From positions 2,513,501-2,577,500 of the forward strand of contig NZ_LWID01000001.1 of NCBI RefSeq assembly GCF_029783845.1: 64,000 nucleotides of DNA. The letters run 5' to 3'. This DNA is from Volucribacter amazonae (lineage in GTDB: Bacteria > Pseudomonadota > Gammaproteobacteria > Enterobacterales > Pasteurellaceae). Both the position numbers and the translations under genes were made by a program. Within the stretch, counting starts at the first letter, position 1; each line of letters begins with the position of its first letter. The notes below the pieces were generated by a model. That model had not been told where the DNA came from. It made no database searches and was given only the letters and a program-made list of their open reading frames with translations. This document shows, in pieces, positions 9,262 to 18,217 of the stretch.

Positions 9262-10136
9262 AATTAAGAAGAAGTATGCTGTTTGTGCCGGGATCAAATG
9301 CAGCAATGGTGAGTAATAGTTTTATTTATAAACCTGATTCTATTATGTTTGATTTAGAAGACTCGGTAGCATTAAAGGAAAAAGACAGTGCCAGAATGTT
9401 GGTTGCACAGGCTTTACAACACCCTTTTTATCAAGAAATTGAAACGGTTGTGCGGGTTAATCCTTTAGAGTCCGAATTTGGGTTAGCGGATTTAAATGCC
9501 GTTGTAAGAGCGGGAACAGATATTGTTCGTTTACCGAAAACCGACACTGCTCAAGATGTGATTGCGATGGATAATGCCATTACTGAAATTGAAAAGCAAT
9601 GTGGTCGGGAAGTAGGGAGTACCAAATTATTAGCCGCTATTGAGTCCGCTTTAGGGATTACGCAAGTGAATGATATTGCCAAATCCTCCCCTCGTTTAAT
9701 GGGTATCGCTTTGGGGGCTGAGGACTATGTGCGTAATCTCAGAACTGAGCGTTCCCCAGAAGGCATTGAGCTATTATTTGCCCGTTGCAGTATTTTGCAA
9801 GCCGCCAGAGCTAATGGCTTAATGGCATTTGATACAGTTTATTCTAATGCTGATAACGAAGAAGGTTTCTTACAAGAAGCCAGCTTAATTAAACAATTAG
9901 GTTTTGATGGTAAATCTTTAATTAATCCTCGCCAGATTGAATTAATCCATAATTTATATGCCCCAACGCAAAAAGACGTTGATTTTGCTCAGCGTGTTAT
10001 TGAGGCGGCAGCAGAGGCAGAAAAAGCGGGCAGTGGTGTTGTGTCATTAAATGGAAAAATGGTGGATTCGCCGATCATTGAACGTGCGAAATTAGTATTA
10101 CAACGTGCGGAACTTTCTGGCATAAGAGAAGAATAA
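9258..10136 (+). CDS. citE: Citrate lyase beta subunit CitE
   Basis: CitE splits the citryl thioester into oxaloacetate and acetyl-carrier. It belongs to the HpcH/HpaI aldolase family. The 292-residue protein begins MKLRRSMLFVPGSNAAM, and shows FDLEDSVALKEKDSAR, the substrate-binding RLPKTDTAQD region and the metal-binding stretch LLAAIESALGI. I chose the ATG at 9258 because it overlaps the citD stop and gives the family N-terminus; an in-frame TTG at 9243 would add five unlikely residues. Confidence 0.95.
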   Translation: MKLRRSMLFVPGSNAAMVSNSFIYKPDSIMFDLEDSVALKEKDSARMLVAQALQHPFYQEIETVVRVNPLESEFGLADLNAVVRAGTDIVRLPKTDTAQDVIAMDNAITEIEKQCGREVGSTKLLAAIESALGITQVNDIAKSSPRLMGIALGAEDYVRNLRTERSPEGIELLFARCSILQAARANGLMAFDTVYSNADNEEGFLQEASLIKQLGFDGKSLINPRQIELIHNLYAPTQKDVDFAQRVIEAAAEAEKAGSGVVSLNGKMVDSPIIERAKLVLQRAELSGIREE

Positions 10137-10143
10137 GGGGATA

Positions 10144-11673
10144 ATGATGGATAATAGACAACAACGGGTCAATGCAATTTGCCAACAACATAAGGATTAT
10201 CAACAATATCAACAAATTGCGAAAGTAGAATCCTTGGCAAAAAATCATAAAGACAGAAAATTATGTGATTCTTTAGAACAAGCTATTCGTCGTAGTGGTT
10301 TACAAGACGGTATGACTATTTCGTTTCACCATGCTTTCCGAGCAGGGGACTTTGTGGTTAATTTGGTGGTGGATAAACTGGCTGAAATGGGATTTAAGAA
10401 TTTAGTTTTAGCCTCAAGTTCTTTAACGGATATTCATGCCCCTTTAGTACAACATATTAAAAATGGGGTAATTCGTAAGATTTATAGTTCTGGTTTACGT
10501 GGCGAATTAGCGGATAGAATTTCTGAAGGTTTAATGGACGAGCCAGCAACAATTCATTCCCATGGTGGGCGAGTGCATTTAATTAAAAGCGGTGAACTCA
10601 AGATTGATGTGGCATTTTTAGGCGTACCGAGTTGTGATGATTTTGGTAATGCCAATGGTTATAGTGGTAAAAATGTTTGTGGTTCATTGGGATATGCACG
10701 TGTTGATGCGGAATTTGCTGATAAAGTGGTGTTATTAACAGAGGAAATTGTCGCTTATCCGCATCACCCAATCAGTATTGCACAGGATCAAGTGGATTTA
10801 ATTGTAAAAGTTGAGCAAGTTGGCGATCCAAAGAAAATTGGTGGCGGAGCCACAAGAATGACCAAAAATCCTCGTGAGTTGTTGATAGCACGTAAAACAG
10901 CGGAAGTGATTTTTGCCAGTGGTTATTTTAAAGATGGCTTTTCTATGCAAACAGGAAGTGGCGGTGCTTCTTTGGCGGTAACCCGTTTTCTTGAAGATAA
11001 AATGCGTAAGCAAAATATTAAAGCTGATTTTGCCTTAGGGGGGATTACTGCCAGTATGGTTGCATTGCACGAGGCAGGTTTAATTAAGAAATTGCTTGAT
11101 GTGCAAAGTTTTGATAAGGCAGCGGCAGAATCTTTGGCTCGTAATCCAAATCATATTGAGGTAAGTGCAAATCAATATGCTAATTATAGCTCTAAAGGGG
11201 CTTCTGTTGAGCGATTAGATATTGTGATTTTAAGTGCTTTAGAAATTGATACGCAATTTAATGTTAATGTCTTGACTGGCTCAAATGGGGTTATTCGTGG
11301 GGCATCGGGTGGGCATTGTGATACCGCCGCAAGTGCGCAATTAGCCATTATTGTTGCCCCATTGGTACGAGGAAGAATTCCAACGGTGGTTGAGAATGTT
11401 TTAACTTGCGTTACGCCGGGCGAAAATATTGATATTTTGGTTACAGATCATGGTGTCGCAGTCAATCCTAAGCGTCCTGATTTAATCAAAACCTTAACAG
11501 AAAAAGGTATTCAATTATTTACTATTGAACAATTATGTGAACGTGCATATCAATTAACAGGCAAGCCGAAACCGATTGAATTTACAAATAAACCTGTGGC
11601 GGTCGTGCGTTATCGTGATGGTTCAGTGATTGATGTGGTTTATCAAGTCAAACAGGCAAACACTGATGTTTAA
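10144..11673 (+). CDS. citF: Citrate lyase alpha subunit CitF
   Basis: CitF is the citrate:acetyl-ACP transferase that exchanges acetyl for citryl on the CitD arm, a CoA-transferase-type reaction. Its 509 residues match the family. Features include the glycine-rich GGGATRMTKNPRELLIARK region, GSGGASLAVTRFL and a C-terminal ASGGHCDTAASAQLAIIVAP stretch. Two adjacent ATGs (10144, 10147) are possible starts, seven or ten bases after citE. The end overlaps the start of citXG. Confidence 0.95.
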   Translation: MMDNRQQRVNAICQQHKDYQQYQQIAKVESLAKNHKDRKLCDSLEQAIRRSGLQDGMTISFHHAFRAGDFVVNLVVDKLAEMGFKNLVLASSSLTDIHAPLVQHIKNGVIRKIYSSGLRGELADRISEGLMDEPATIHSHGGRVHLIKSGELKIDVAFLGVPSCDDFGNANGYSGKNVCGSLGYARVDAEFADKVVLLTEEIVAYPHHPISIAQDQVDLIVKVEQVGDPKKIGGGATRMTKNPRELLIARKTAEVIFASGYFKDGFSMQTGSGGASLAVTRFLEDKMRKQNIKADFALGGITASMVALHEAGLIKKLLDVQSFDKAAAESLARNPNHIEVSANQYANYSSKGASVERLDIVILSALEIDTQFNVNVLTGSNGVIRGASGGHCDTAASAQLAIIVAPLVRGRIPTVVENVLTCVTPGENIDILVTDHGVAVNPKRPDLIKTLTEKGIQLFTIEQLCERAYQLTGKPKPIEFTNKPVAVVRYRDGSVIDVVYQVKQANTDV

Positions 11674-13054
11674 TGTTGGTCAATTTTTGCCTGACTTTTC
11701 TCTAGCGGGAAAGGCTATCTCGCTAGAGGAATTGCTTGTTGCGAAAGAGCAACGAGCCTTGTTACAACAACAATGCTTAAGTCAATATCATCAATCCTTA
11801 CTGAGTTTGACTTTATTAGCACCAGGTGCAGTTAAAAAGAATGAATTACTTGATTATGTATTTACTCAAGCATTAACACAACTTGAACAGTTATGGCAAA
11901 CATTGGCAATTAAGCCTACCGCCTCTTTTATCCGCCCTTTAGATACAGGGCATGAAGCTATTTTTGTACTGGATATTGATGCCACAAGATTAAAACAACA
12001 GACGATGGTTTTAGAGCAAAGCTCGCCCCTTGCCCGCCTATGGGATATTGATGTCTTTGATAAAAAAGGGAGGCTACTTAGCCGTTCAGACTTTGATTAT
12101 TCCCCACGTTGTTGCTTAATTTGCCAAGCTGAAGCGAAACATTGTGCGAGATCCCGTCAACATAGTCTGTCTGATATTTATCAAATTATGCAACAAATTG
12201 TTACACAACATTATTTTGCTGATTATGTGGCAAATTTAGTCAATCAAGCCTTATTAACGGAAGCAAGGTTAACACCAAAACCGGGGTTAGTGGATCAAGC
12301 TGACAACGGGGCGCATCAAGATATGAATCTTGCTACTTTCTTATTAAGTAGCCAAGCTCTTTATCCGTTTTGGGCAGCCTTTGTTTATCAAGGAATAAAA
12401 ACCGCTCAACAACCTGTTGCACAAATATTGGCTGAGTTACGTCCTTTAGGATTACAAGCAGAGCAGGCAATGTTCAATGCTACCCAAGGCATCAATACCC
12501 ATAAAGGCAGTATTTTTGCCTTTGGACTGACGTGTGCTGCATTAGGGCGTTTATTTGTTCAACAACAATCTTTTGATTGGCAAGATGTGTCTTCATTAAT
12601 TGCACAAATGTGTCAAGGCATTAGTCAAGAATTAGTACAACCTAGCCAATCAGCCACAGCAGGTATCAAGATTTATCAACATTATGGCATAAAAGGAGCG
12701 AGGGGAGAGGCAGAGCAAGGCTTTCCATTAGTGCAATATGCTTTATCAGAATTATTACAATCAAAGGATTATGGTGAACAACATGGTTTATTATTGGCAT
12801 TACTACAACTCTGTGCCAATAATCAAGATACTAATGTTATTCATCGTGCAGGTATGGAGGGATTAAATTGGTTTCGTTCTACCGCGAAACAATTACTTGA
12901 ACAACAACAGATTATCACAAAGATTGAAGTATTAGAGCAAGCATTGAATACCTTTAATCAACAATGTATTCATCACAATATTAGTCCCGGAGGAAGTGCG
13001 GATTTACTCGCACTTTCTTGGTTTATTTATCAATTTTTTTATTTTAATCATTAA
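11666..13054 (+). CDS. citXG: Fused citrate lyase prosthetic-group enzymes CitX-CitG
   Basis: One 462-residue protein carries both enzymes that build and attach the citrate lyase prosthetic group. Residues about 1-180 are CitX (apo-citrate lyase phosphoribosyl-dephospho-CoA transferase), with SFIRPLDTGHEAIFVLDID and the cysteine-rich SPRCCLICQAEAKHCARS. Residues about 185-462 are CitG (triphosphoribosyl-dephospho-CoA synthase), with LTEARLTPKPGLVDQADNGA, NTHKGSIFAFG and GIKGARGEAEQGFP. The fusion is known in Haemophilus. I set the start at ATG 11666, overlapping the citF stop; a start at 11630 would overlap citF by 44 bases. Confidence 0.93.
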   Translation: MFNVGQFLPDFSLAGKAISLEELLVAKEQRALLQQQCLSQYHQSLLSLTLLAPGAVKKNELLDYVFTQALTQLEQLWQTLAIKPTASFIRPLDTGHEAIFVLDIDATRLKQQTMVLEQSSPLARLWDIDVFDKKGRLLSRSDFDYSPRCCLICQAEAKHCARSRQHSLSDIYQIMQQIVTQHYFADYVANLVNQALLTEARLTPKPGLVDQADNGAHQDMNLATFLLSSQALYPFWAAFVYQGIKTAQQPVAQILAELRPLGLQAEQAMFNATQGINTHKGSIFAFGLTCAALGRLFVQQQSFDWQDVSSLIAQMCQGISQELVQPSQSATAGIKIYQHYGIKGARGEAEQGFPLVQYALSELLQSKDYGEQHGLLLALLQLCANNQDTNVIHRAGMEGLNWFRSTAKQLLEQQQIITKIEVLEQALNTFNQQCIHHNISPGGSADLLALSWFIYQFFYFNH

Positions 13055-13069
13055 TCTTACGAGGAAAAT

Positions 13070-14509
13070 ATGGCATTAAGTAAATTGCAAAAAGTAGCGA
13101 TATTAGTGGCAATTCCCATTATTATCGGCTTACTCCCTGCTCCAGATGGTTTACCATTAATTGCGTGGCGATTATTTGGTATTTATTTAGCAACAATAGT
13201 GGGGCTAGTCATTAAGCCTTATGGCGAACCTGTCATCTTATTAGCCGCCGTTGCGGCATCTTCTGTGGTGATTGGGAATACCGCAGGGGCAGGCGAGTTG
13301 GTAAAAGTTTCACAAACATTAAGCGGTTATCAATCAGGGACAACTTGGTTAATCTTCACCGCTTTTACTTTAAGTTCAGCTTTCGTGATTACAGGGTTAG
13401 GTAAACGTATTGCTTATCATATGATTGGCTGGCTAGGGAGTACCACCTTACGTTTAGGCTATGTTACCATGTTCCTAGATTTATTACTTTCGCCCGCAAC
13501 GCCGTCTAATACCGCAAGAGCAGGGGGAATTATTTTCCCAATCATCAACAGTATTGCAGTGGCATTAGGTTCTACCCCAAATGAAACCCCTAAAAAAGCA
13601 GGACGTTATTTATTAATGAATGTTTATATGGTGGTAAAAACAACCAGCTATATCTTTTTAACCGCTATGGCACCGAATGCGTTAGCCTTATCTCTTATGG
13701 CACCTATTTTAGGCTTTAACCTAGATTGGATTCATTGGTTCTTAGCCGCTTCTGTACCCGGATTGCTATGCCTATTTTTAATTCCATTGGTCGGTTATAT
13801 TATTTGCCCGCCAGAATTAAAAGAAGTGGATAATAAAGAAATCGCACGCAAAGGCTTAGAAGAATTAGGGCCAATGAAGTTTCGTGAAAAAGCCCTCATA
13901 GTCTTGTTTATTGGTGCCTTATTTTGCTGGATCTTTGCTAATGTATTAAATGTTAATGCGACCACTGTGGCACTAACGGTTATGGTACTATGTATCATAT
14001 TAAACATTGTTGCTTGGGACGATATTCTAAAAAATAAAGCAGGCTGGAATACCTTAATTTGGTACGGTGGTATTATCGGTATGTCATCAATTTTAGATAA
14101 AGCTGGTTTCTTTAAATGGTTAGCCACAACCTTTGAAACCTATCTAAACTTTGATGGTCATGGCAATATCGCATTAATGGTTATCCTCTTTATCAGTGTC
14201 GCAGTACGTTACTTGTTTGCCTCTGGTGGTGCTTATGTTGCCGCTATGGTACCTGTCTTTGCCACAGTAGGTAAAGTAGCAGGTGCACCAGTGGAATTAC
14301 TTGCTTTAGGATTATTATTTACGAATTCCTACGGCGGAAGTGTAACCCATTATGGCGGCGGTCCGGGTCCAATTACCTTTGGAGCAGGCTATAATGATAT
14401 TAAATCTTGGTGGGCAACAGGTGCAGTAATTGCTTTTGGTAGTTTACTTATCCATTGCACCGTAGGTATATTATGGTGGAAATTCTTAATAGGTGCAGGT
14501 TGGTTATAA
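13070..14509 (+). CDS. citT: DASS-family citrate transporter (CitT-like)
   Basis: A 479-residue inner-membrane protein of the divalent anion:sodium symporter family, with about a dozen hydrophobic segments. The hallmark SPATPSNTARAGGIIFP (about 145-160) and the second half-site NSYGGSVTHYGGGPGP (about 420-440) form the substrate and cation site. Position at the end of the citrate lyase operon supports citrate import, probably in exchange for succinate as in E. coli CitT; the exchange mode is inferred. GAGGAAAAT precedes the ATG, and a terminator follows the gene. Confidence 0.92.
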   Translation: MALSKLQKVAILVAIPIIIGLLPAPDGLPLIAWRLFGIYLATIVGLVIKPYGEPVILLAAVAASSVVIGNTAGAGELVKVSQTLSGYQSGTTWLIFTAFTLSSAFVITGLGKRIAYHMIGWLGSTTLRLGYVTMFLDLLLSPATPSNTARAGGIIFPIINSIAVALGSTPNETPKKAGRYLLMNVYMVVKTTSYIFLTAMAPNALALSLMAPILGFNLDWIHWFLAASVPGLLCLFLIPLVGYIICPPELKEVDNKEIARKGLEELGPMKFREKALIVLFIGALFCWIFANVLNVNATTVALTVMVLCIILNIVAWDDILKNKAGWNTLIWYGGIIGMSSILDKAGFFKWLATTFETYLNFDGHGNIALMVILFISVAVRYLFASGGAYVAAMVPVFATVGKVAGAPVELLALGLLFTNSYGGSVTHYGGGPGPITFGAGYNDIKSWWATGAVIAFGSLLIHCTVGILWWKFLIGAGWL

Positions 14510-14541
14510 TTTATCATCATTGATTTAACCAATAATCCCTT

Positions 14542-14580
14542 AATTCCCCTATGCGTTATACGGTAGGGGATTATTTTTAT
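14542..14580 (+). terminator. Terminator of the citrate operon
   Basis: An inverted repeat AATTCCCCTA / TAGGGGATT (14542-14551 and 14564-14572) is followed by ATTTTTAT, downstream of citT. The left arm also pairs partly with an earlier AATCCCTTAA. Confidence 0.7.
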
Positions 14581-14600
14581 CGTTATTTTGGTATTTTCTA

Positions 14601-14721
14601 AAGTGCGGTCTGTTTTTAAATTATTTTTCCCAAAAAACGAGAATTTTAATAATGAATTCTGTTCTCTGTTATACCTCCTCTGGAACGGCTATAAAAAATA
14701 ATTTCAAAATCAACCGCACTT
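14601..14721. other. Uptake-signal pair in the citT-hipB gap
   Basis: The exact uptake signal AAGTGCGGT at 14601-14609 and the complementary ACCGCACTT at 14713-14721 bracket AT-rich non-coding DNA. Within it, TCTGGAACGGCTATA near 14681 resembles a degenerate single end of the TATAGTCGTT repeat. I see no gene here. Confidence 0.6.
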
Positions 14722-14754
14722 TAATCATTTCCTATCTTTCTAATATATTCTTAT

Positions 14755-14828
14755 TATCCTCTTAAAAGGATAATATTGCATTTATCCCTTTTAAGGGATA
14801 AAATCTATTTTACCCTTTATAAAGGATA
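14755..14828 (+). promoter_or_regulatory. Three HipB operators upstream of hipBA
   Basis: Three copies of the TATCC-N8-GGATA operator occur at 14755-14772, 14783-14800 and 14811-14828; the last has TACCC in its left arm. Each is 18 bases and the starts are exactly 28 bases apart. This is the operator consensus known for E. coli HipB. The last site ends about 12 bases before the hipB ATG, so HipB bound here would repress its own operon. Confidence 0.88.
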
Positions 14829-14840
14829 AGGAAACAAAAA

Positions 14841-15098
14841 ATGGTAGTTACCTCAAGTAAAATGTTAGCTCACATATTACGTGAATTTCGTTATCAAAAT
14901 CACTTATCTCAAACGGATTTAGCCAAAATTGTAGGTATGAAACAAGCTACAGTGTCAGCATTTGAAAATACCCCTGACAGCACTAAATTAGAAACCTTAT
15001 TTAAGTTGTTGGCTGGACTTGAATTGGAATTAGTGGTGCAACCTCGTCCAAAGAATATCTCATTATTAACTCAAGATGAGGTAGAGGATATATGGTAA
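14841..15098 (+). CDS. hipB: Antitoxin and repressor HipB
   Basis: An 85-residue Cro/CI-type helix-turn-helix protein, with the DNA-binding region QTDLAKIVGMKQATVSAFEN at about residues 23-43. In the known system HipB dimers bind HipA, hold the kinase inactive and repress the operon. The three operators directly upstream and the overlap of its stop with the hipA start (about seven bases) fit that role. AAGGAAACAAAAA precedes the ATG. Confidence 0.92.
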   Translation: MVVTSSKMLAHILREFRYQNHLSQTDLAKIVGMKQATVSAFENTPDSTKLETLFKLLAGLELELVVQPRPKNISLLTQDEVEDIW

Positions 15099-16375
15099 AT
15101 TCTAATATTTTAACAGTGGCAATGAATGGAATAAAAGTAGGGGAATGGCGAAAATATACGAATGGAGGAACAGAATTTCAATATGATGACACTTGGTTAA
15201 GTTTCCCTCGCTGTCGGGCTATTTCATTATCGTTACCGCTTTCCCATACTCCCCATAAAGGAGATGTGGTCTATAATTTCTTTGATAATTTGTTGCCCGA
15301 TAATGAGCAAATTCGCTCACGAATTCAACAACGTTTTCAAACGATCACCAAGTCTCCCTTTGATTTACTTTCTGCCATAGGGTTAGACTGTGTTGGTGCT
15401 ATTCAACTTTATCAAGGGGAAAGTCATTTAGTTCAACAAATTCAATCCCAACCGTTAAATGAGAAAGAGATTGAAAATTTATTAAAAAACTACCGCACTT
15501 CACCGCTAGGAATGGACGAATTAGATGATTTCCGCATTTCTCTTGCGGGAGCACAGGAAAAAACCGCATTATTATGGTATCAAAATCAATGGCAACGCCC
15601 ATTACATGCAACCGCAACTAGCCATATTTTTAAGTTACCAATTGGTATTGTAGGACAAGGACAATTGGATTTATCGCATAGTTGTGAAAATGAATGGTTT
15701 TGCTTACAGATTTTACAAAAATTTGGTTTATCCGTCCCCAATGCTGAGATTAAACAATTTGGTGAAACCAAAGTATTGATTGTTGAACGCTTTGATCGCC
15801 GTTGGTCATCTAGGGGAAATTGGTTGATCCGCTTACCACAAGAGGATATGTGCCAAGCTCTGGGAATTGCCCCTGCTCGTAAATATGAGACAGATAGTGG
15901 TATTGGTATTGTGAAGATTATGGATTTACTCAAAGGATCTGCCGATCCTATCCAAGACCGTAAACGCTTTTTTAAGGCTCAAATTGTGTTTTGGTTACTC
16001 TGTGCTATTGATGGGCATGCAAAAAATTTTAGTTTGTACTTAGAGCCACAAAATCATTATCGTTTAACGCCATTTTATGATGTAATTTCCGCTTATCCTC
16101 TAATCAGTTCAAGTGGATTACAACGACAAAAAATAAAAATGGCAATGGCTTGGCAAGGCAAAAACCGTCATTATTGGTGGCGAGAAATTAAATTACGGCA
16201 TATTTTTGATACGGCTAAATTAGCCAATTTATCCTCAGAAACAGTAGAAGATATTTTACATGAATTAGTAAAATCTTATCCATTAGTGAGTGAGATTAAT
16301 ACAGCACATTTGCCAAGAAAGATTATTGAACCCATTTTAGAGGGATTAGAAAGCAAGATGAAAATGTTGAGATAG
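15092..16375 (+). CDS. hipA: Serine/threonine kinase toxin HipA
   Basis: HipA phosphorylates glutamyl-tRNA synthetase in E. coli, triggering the stringent response and persistence. The 427-residue protein keeps every feature of an active kinase: Ser150 in SLAGAQEKTALL (the autophosphorylated residue in E. coli), Lys181 in IFKLPIG, the catalytic Asp307 and Asn312 in AIDGHAKNFSL, and the metal-binding Asp330 in FYDVISAYP. No truncation or frameshift is seen. An uptake signal lies inside at 15491. The gene is followed by one end of the TATAGTCGTT repeat and an inverted uptake-signal pair. Confidence 0.93.
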   Translation: MVNSNILTVAMNGIKVGEWRKYTNGGTEFQYDDTWLSFPRCRAISLSLPLSHTPHKGDVVYNFFDNLLPDNEQIRSRIQQRFQTITKSPFDLLSAIGLDCVGAIQLYQGESHLVQQIQSQPLNEKEIENLLKNYRTSPLGMDELDDFRISLAGAQEKTALLWYQNQWQRPLHATATSHIFKLPIGIVGQGQLDLSHSCENEWFCLQILQKFGLSVPNAEIKQFGETKVLIVERFDRRWSSRGNWLIRLPQEDMCQALGIAPARKYETDSGIGIVKIMDLLKGSADPIQDRKRFFKAQIVFWLLCAIDGHAKNFSLYLEPQNHYRLTPFYDVISAYPLISSSGLQRQKIKMAMAWQGKNRHYWWREIKLRHIFDTAKLANLSSETVEDILHELVKSYPLVSEINTAHLPRKIIEPILEGLESKMKMLR

Positions 16376-16389
16376 AAAAGTTTTATAGA

Positions 16390-16413
16390 TATAGTCGTCC
16401 CACTTTAAAATAA
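16390..16413. repeat. Single end of the TATAGTCGTT palindromic repeat
   Basis: TATAGTCGTCCCACTTTAAA followed by ATAA, immediately downstream of hipA. It matches the left end of the full copies. The following bases (ATGGCTATAG) do not continue the element, so only one end is present. Confidence 0.6.
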
Positions 16414-16433
16414 ATGGCTATAGTATTGGATTA

Positions 16434-16479
16434 AAGTGCGGTATGTTTTTCAAAAATATCTTAATTTCCAACCGCACTT
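16434..16479. terminator. Inverted uptake-signal pair, possible terminator after hipA
   Basis: AAGTGCGGT at 16434-16442 and ACCGCACTT at 16471-16479 can form a nine-base-pair stem with a 28-base loop. Inverted uptake signals often serve as terminators in Pasteurellaceae; no strong T-tract follows, so this role is uncertain. Confidence 0.45.
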
Positions 16480-16574
16480 CCATACATTAACCACTTAGTT
16501 CTTTACCTTTCATTAATTTAATCTATTTAATTATTAAAAATAGCTTGTGTTACATTTTTGTTTAAATTATTATT

Positions 16575-16593
16575 GATAATTATTTTTATTATC
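16575..16593 (+). promoter_or_regulatory. Fur-box-like operator for the haem/iron locus
   Basis: GATAATTATTTTTATTATC matches the 19-base Fur consensus GATAATGATWATCATTATC at 16 positions by my count. It ends 12 bases before the chosen TTG start of the ChaN-like gene, which heads exbB-exbD-tonB and the surface receptor genes, so iron-dependent repression is likely. Confidence 0.6.
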
Positions 16594-16605
16594 AGTGGTG
16601 ATTTT

Positions 16606-17421
16606 TTGAAAGCCGTTATTCTCTTTTTATCCATTTTACTGGTTGCTTGTTCTCATTCTATTACGTCAATACAACCTAGTAAGTTAGGTATTGTGATTGA
16701 TTTACACTCAGGGCAACAAATCACACCGCAGGATTTGATTGAACGAGTGGCTCAAGATCCTATTATTTTATTAGGTGAAATTCATGATCAGTTCTCACAT
16801 CATCAGGCTCAATATTGGTTTTTAGATAAACTGGTAGAAAAACGCCCACAAGGTAGCTTGTTATTAGAAATGTTAGCAGTTAATCAGCAATCGGCATTAG
16901 ATGATTTACCAAAACAATCGATCCCTTTAAATAAATTGGCAGATTTAATTCAATGGGATCATCGCTGGCGTTGGGATTGGTATGGCGAATTAATTGAACG
17001 TGCTTTATTTGCTGATTATAGCGTGGTAGCCACAAATCTTACTCAACAAGAAGTAAATACCATTATGCGAGGGGCAGAACCTTTACGAGGTAAAACATCA
17101 ACGGCGGTGGCAATTAAGCAACAAATTGCCGATTTAATTTTAGCCAATCATTCGGGAAATTGTTGTTCCGCTGAGTTAATCAATCGCATGGTAGAGGTGC
17201 AACAATTTAGAGATCGCCGTATGGCGGAAAAATTATGGCAATCAACGCAACCCACTAATGTATTAATTGCAGGTAATCATCATGTTAATCGTTTATTTGG
17301 AGTGCCAGTGCATTTGCAAGAGCTATCAGGCAATCAAGCAAATGCAACGGTAATCATGATGAGCAATGAACAACAAGGGATTACGGTTGAGCAAGCTGAT
17401 TTTCTTTGGTTAATTCCATAA
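16606..17421 (+). CDS. ChaN-like haem-binding lipoprotein
   Basis: A 271-residue lipoprotein of the ChaN / PhuW family, iron-regulated proteins that bind haem. From the TTG at 16606 the protein begins with a compact lipoprotein signal, MKAVILFLSILLVACS, with the lipidated cysteine at residue 15. Family stretches include ILLGEIHDQFSHHQAQYWFL, LLLEMLAVNQQ, WDWYGELIERALFADYSVVA and LIAGNHHVNRLFGVP. An upstream TTG at 16558 would put the signal peptide behind 16 odd hydrophobic residues and would place the Fur-like site inside the gene, so I reject it. It leads an operon with exbB 19 bases downstream. It may shuttle haem at the periplasmic side of the outer membrane (inference). Confidence 0.82.
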   Translation: MKAVILFLSILLVACSHSITSIQPSKLGIVIDLHSGQQITPQDLIERVAQDPIILLGEIHDQFSHHQAQYWFLDKLVEKRPQGSLLLEMLAVNQQSALDDLPKQSIPLNKLADLIQWDHRWRWDWYGELIERALFADYSVVATNLTQQEVNTIMRGAEPLRGKTSTAVAIKQQIADLILANHSGNCCSAELINRMVEVQQFRDRRMAEKLWQSTQPTNVLIAGNHHVNRLFGVPVHLQELSGNQANATVIMMSNEQQGITVEQADFLWLIP

Positions 17422-17440
17422 AATTTAAGGATAGAAGATT

Positions 17441-18193
17441 ATGCGTATCAAGGGATTATTGAGTTTATTATTATTTTTTCCATTATTTGCTTATGCTGAG
17501 AATAGCATTGCTATCTCTGAGGTAGTGAATTTAAACCCGCCAACATTAGATTTTTCACCAAAATCTTTGTATTTACAAGCCCATATTGTTGTACAGGTTG
17601 TTATTTGGTTATTGGTGTTTTGTTCGGTCATCACTTGGGCAATATTATTGCTTAAATCTTATCAGTTTATGGTTGCTCGTTCTAAAATAAAGCGTGATTT
17701 ACGCATATTACCTCAGTATAGCCTTTTCTCGGAGATGGAAAAAAAGGGAGATTATAGTTTTATCACTCAACAATTTTTGCAGATTGTTTTACAAGAAAAG
17801 CAATTATCCTCTCTGCAAGATAAGGATCTGATTGAACGTATTGAATTTCGTTTGGTTCAGCAAAGTAAAATGATGCAGCAATATATTCGCTATGGTATTG
17901 GTATTCTTGCCTCTATTGGTGCAGTAACTCCCTTTGTCGGTTTATTTGGTACAGTGTGGGGAATTATGAATAGTTTTATTGGTATCGCTCAAAATCAATC
18001 CGCTGATCTTTTTGCTGTTGCCCCCGGTATCGCCGAAGCTTTATTTGCCACTGCATTAGGTCTTGTCGCAGCAATTCCTGCGGTGGTTATTTATAACTTT
18101 TTTGTGCGTCAAACACAAAACTATGCAGAACAGTTACAACGTGTTACTTCATCTATTTTATTAGCAATACGTCGTGAGAATGGAATGAAATAA
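17441..18193 (+). CDS. exbB: Energy-transducing inner-membrane protein ExbB
   Basis: ExbB forms the proton-channel pentamer that powers TonB. The 250-residue protein has a cleavable-looking N-terminal signal (about 1-19, ending AYA) and three transmembrane segments (about 50-70, 145-168 and 190-213). The conserved GAVTPFVGLFGTVWGIMNSF and the following GIAEALFATALGLVAAIPAV are MotA/TolQ/ExbB hallmarks. AAGGATAG precedes the ATG. Its position between a haem-binding lipoprotein and exbD-tonB suggests a dedicated energy unit for the receptor encoded downstream. Confidence 0.93.
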   Translation: MRIKGLLSLLLFFPLFAYAENSIAISEVVNLNPPTLDFSPKSLYLQAHIVVQVVIWLLVFCSVITWAILLLKSYQFMVARSKIKRDLRILPQYSLFSEMEKKGDYSFITQQFLQIVLQEKQLSSLQDKDLIERIEFRLVQQSKMMQQYIRYGIGILASIGAVTPFVGLFGTVWGIMNSFIGIAQNQSADLFAVAPGIAEALFATALGLVAAIPAVVIYNFFVRQTQNYAEQLQRVTSSILLAIRRENGMK

Positions 18194-18217
18194 GTGGGAA
18201 ATAGCAAGGAATAAGTG

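Noticed and set aside
16558..16605. Upstream TTG start for the ChaN-like gene
   Set aside because: It would bury the Fur-like site in the coding region and put 16 extra residues before a textbook lipoprotein signal.
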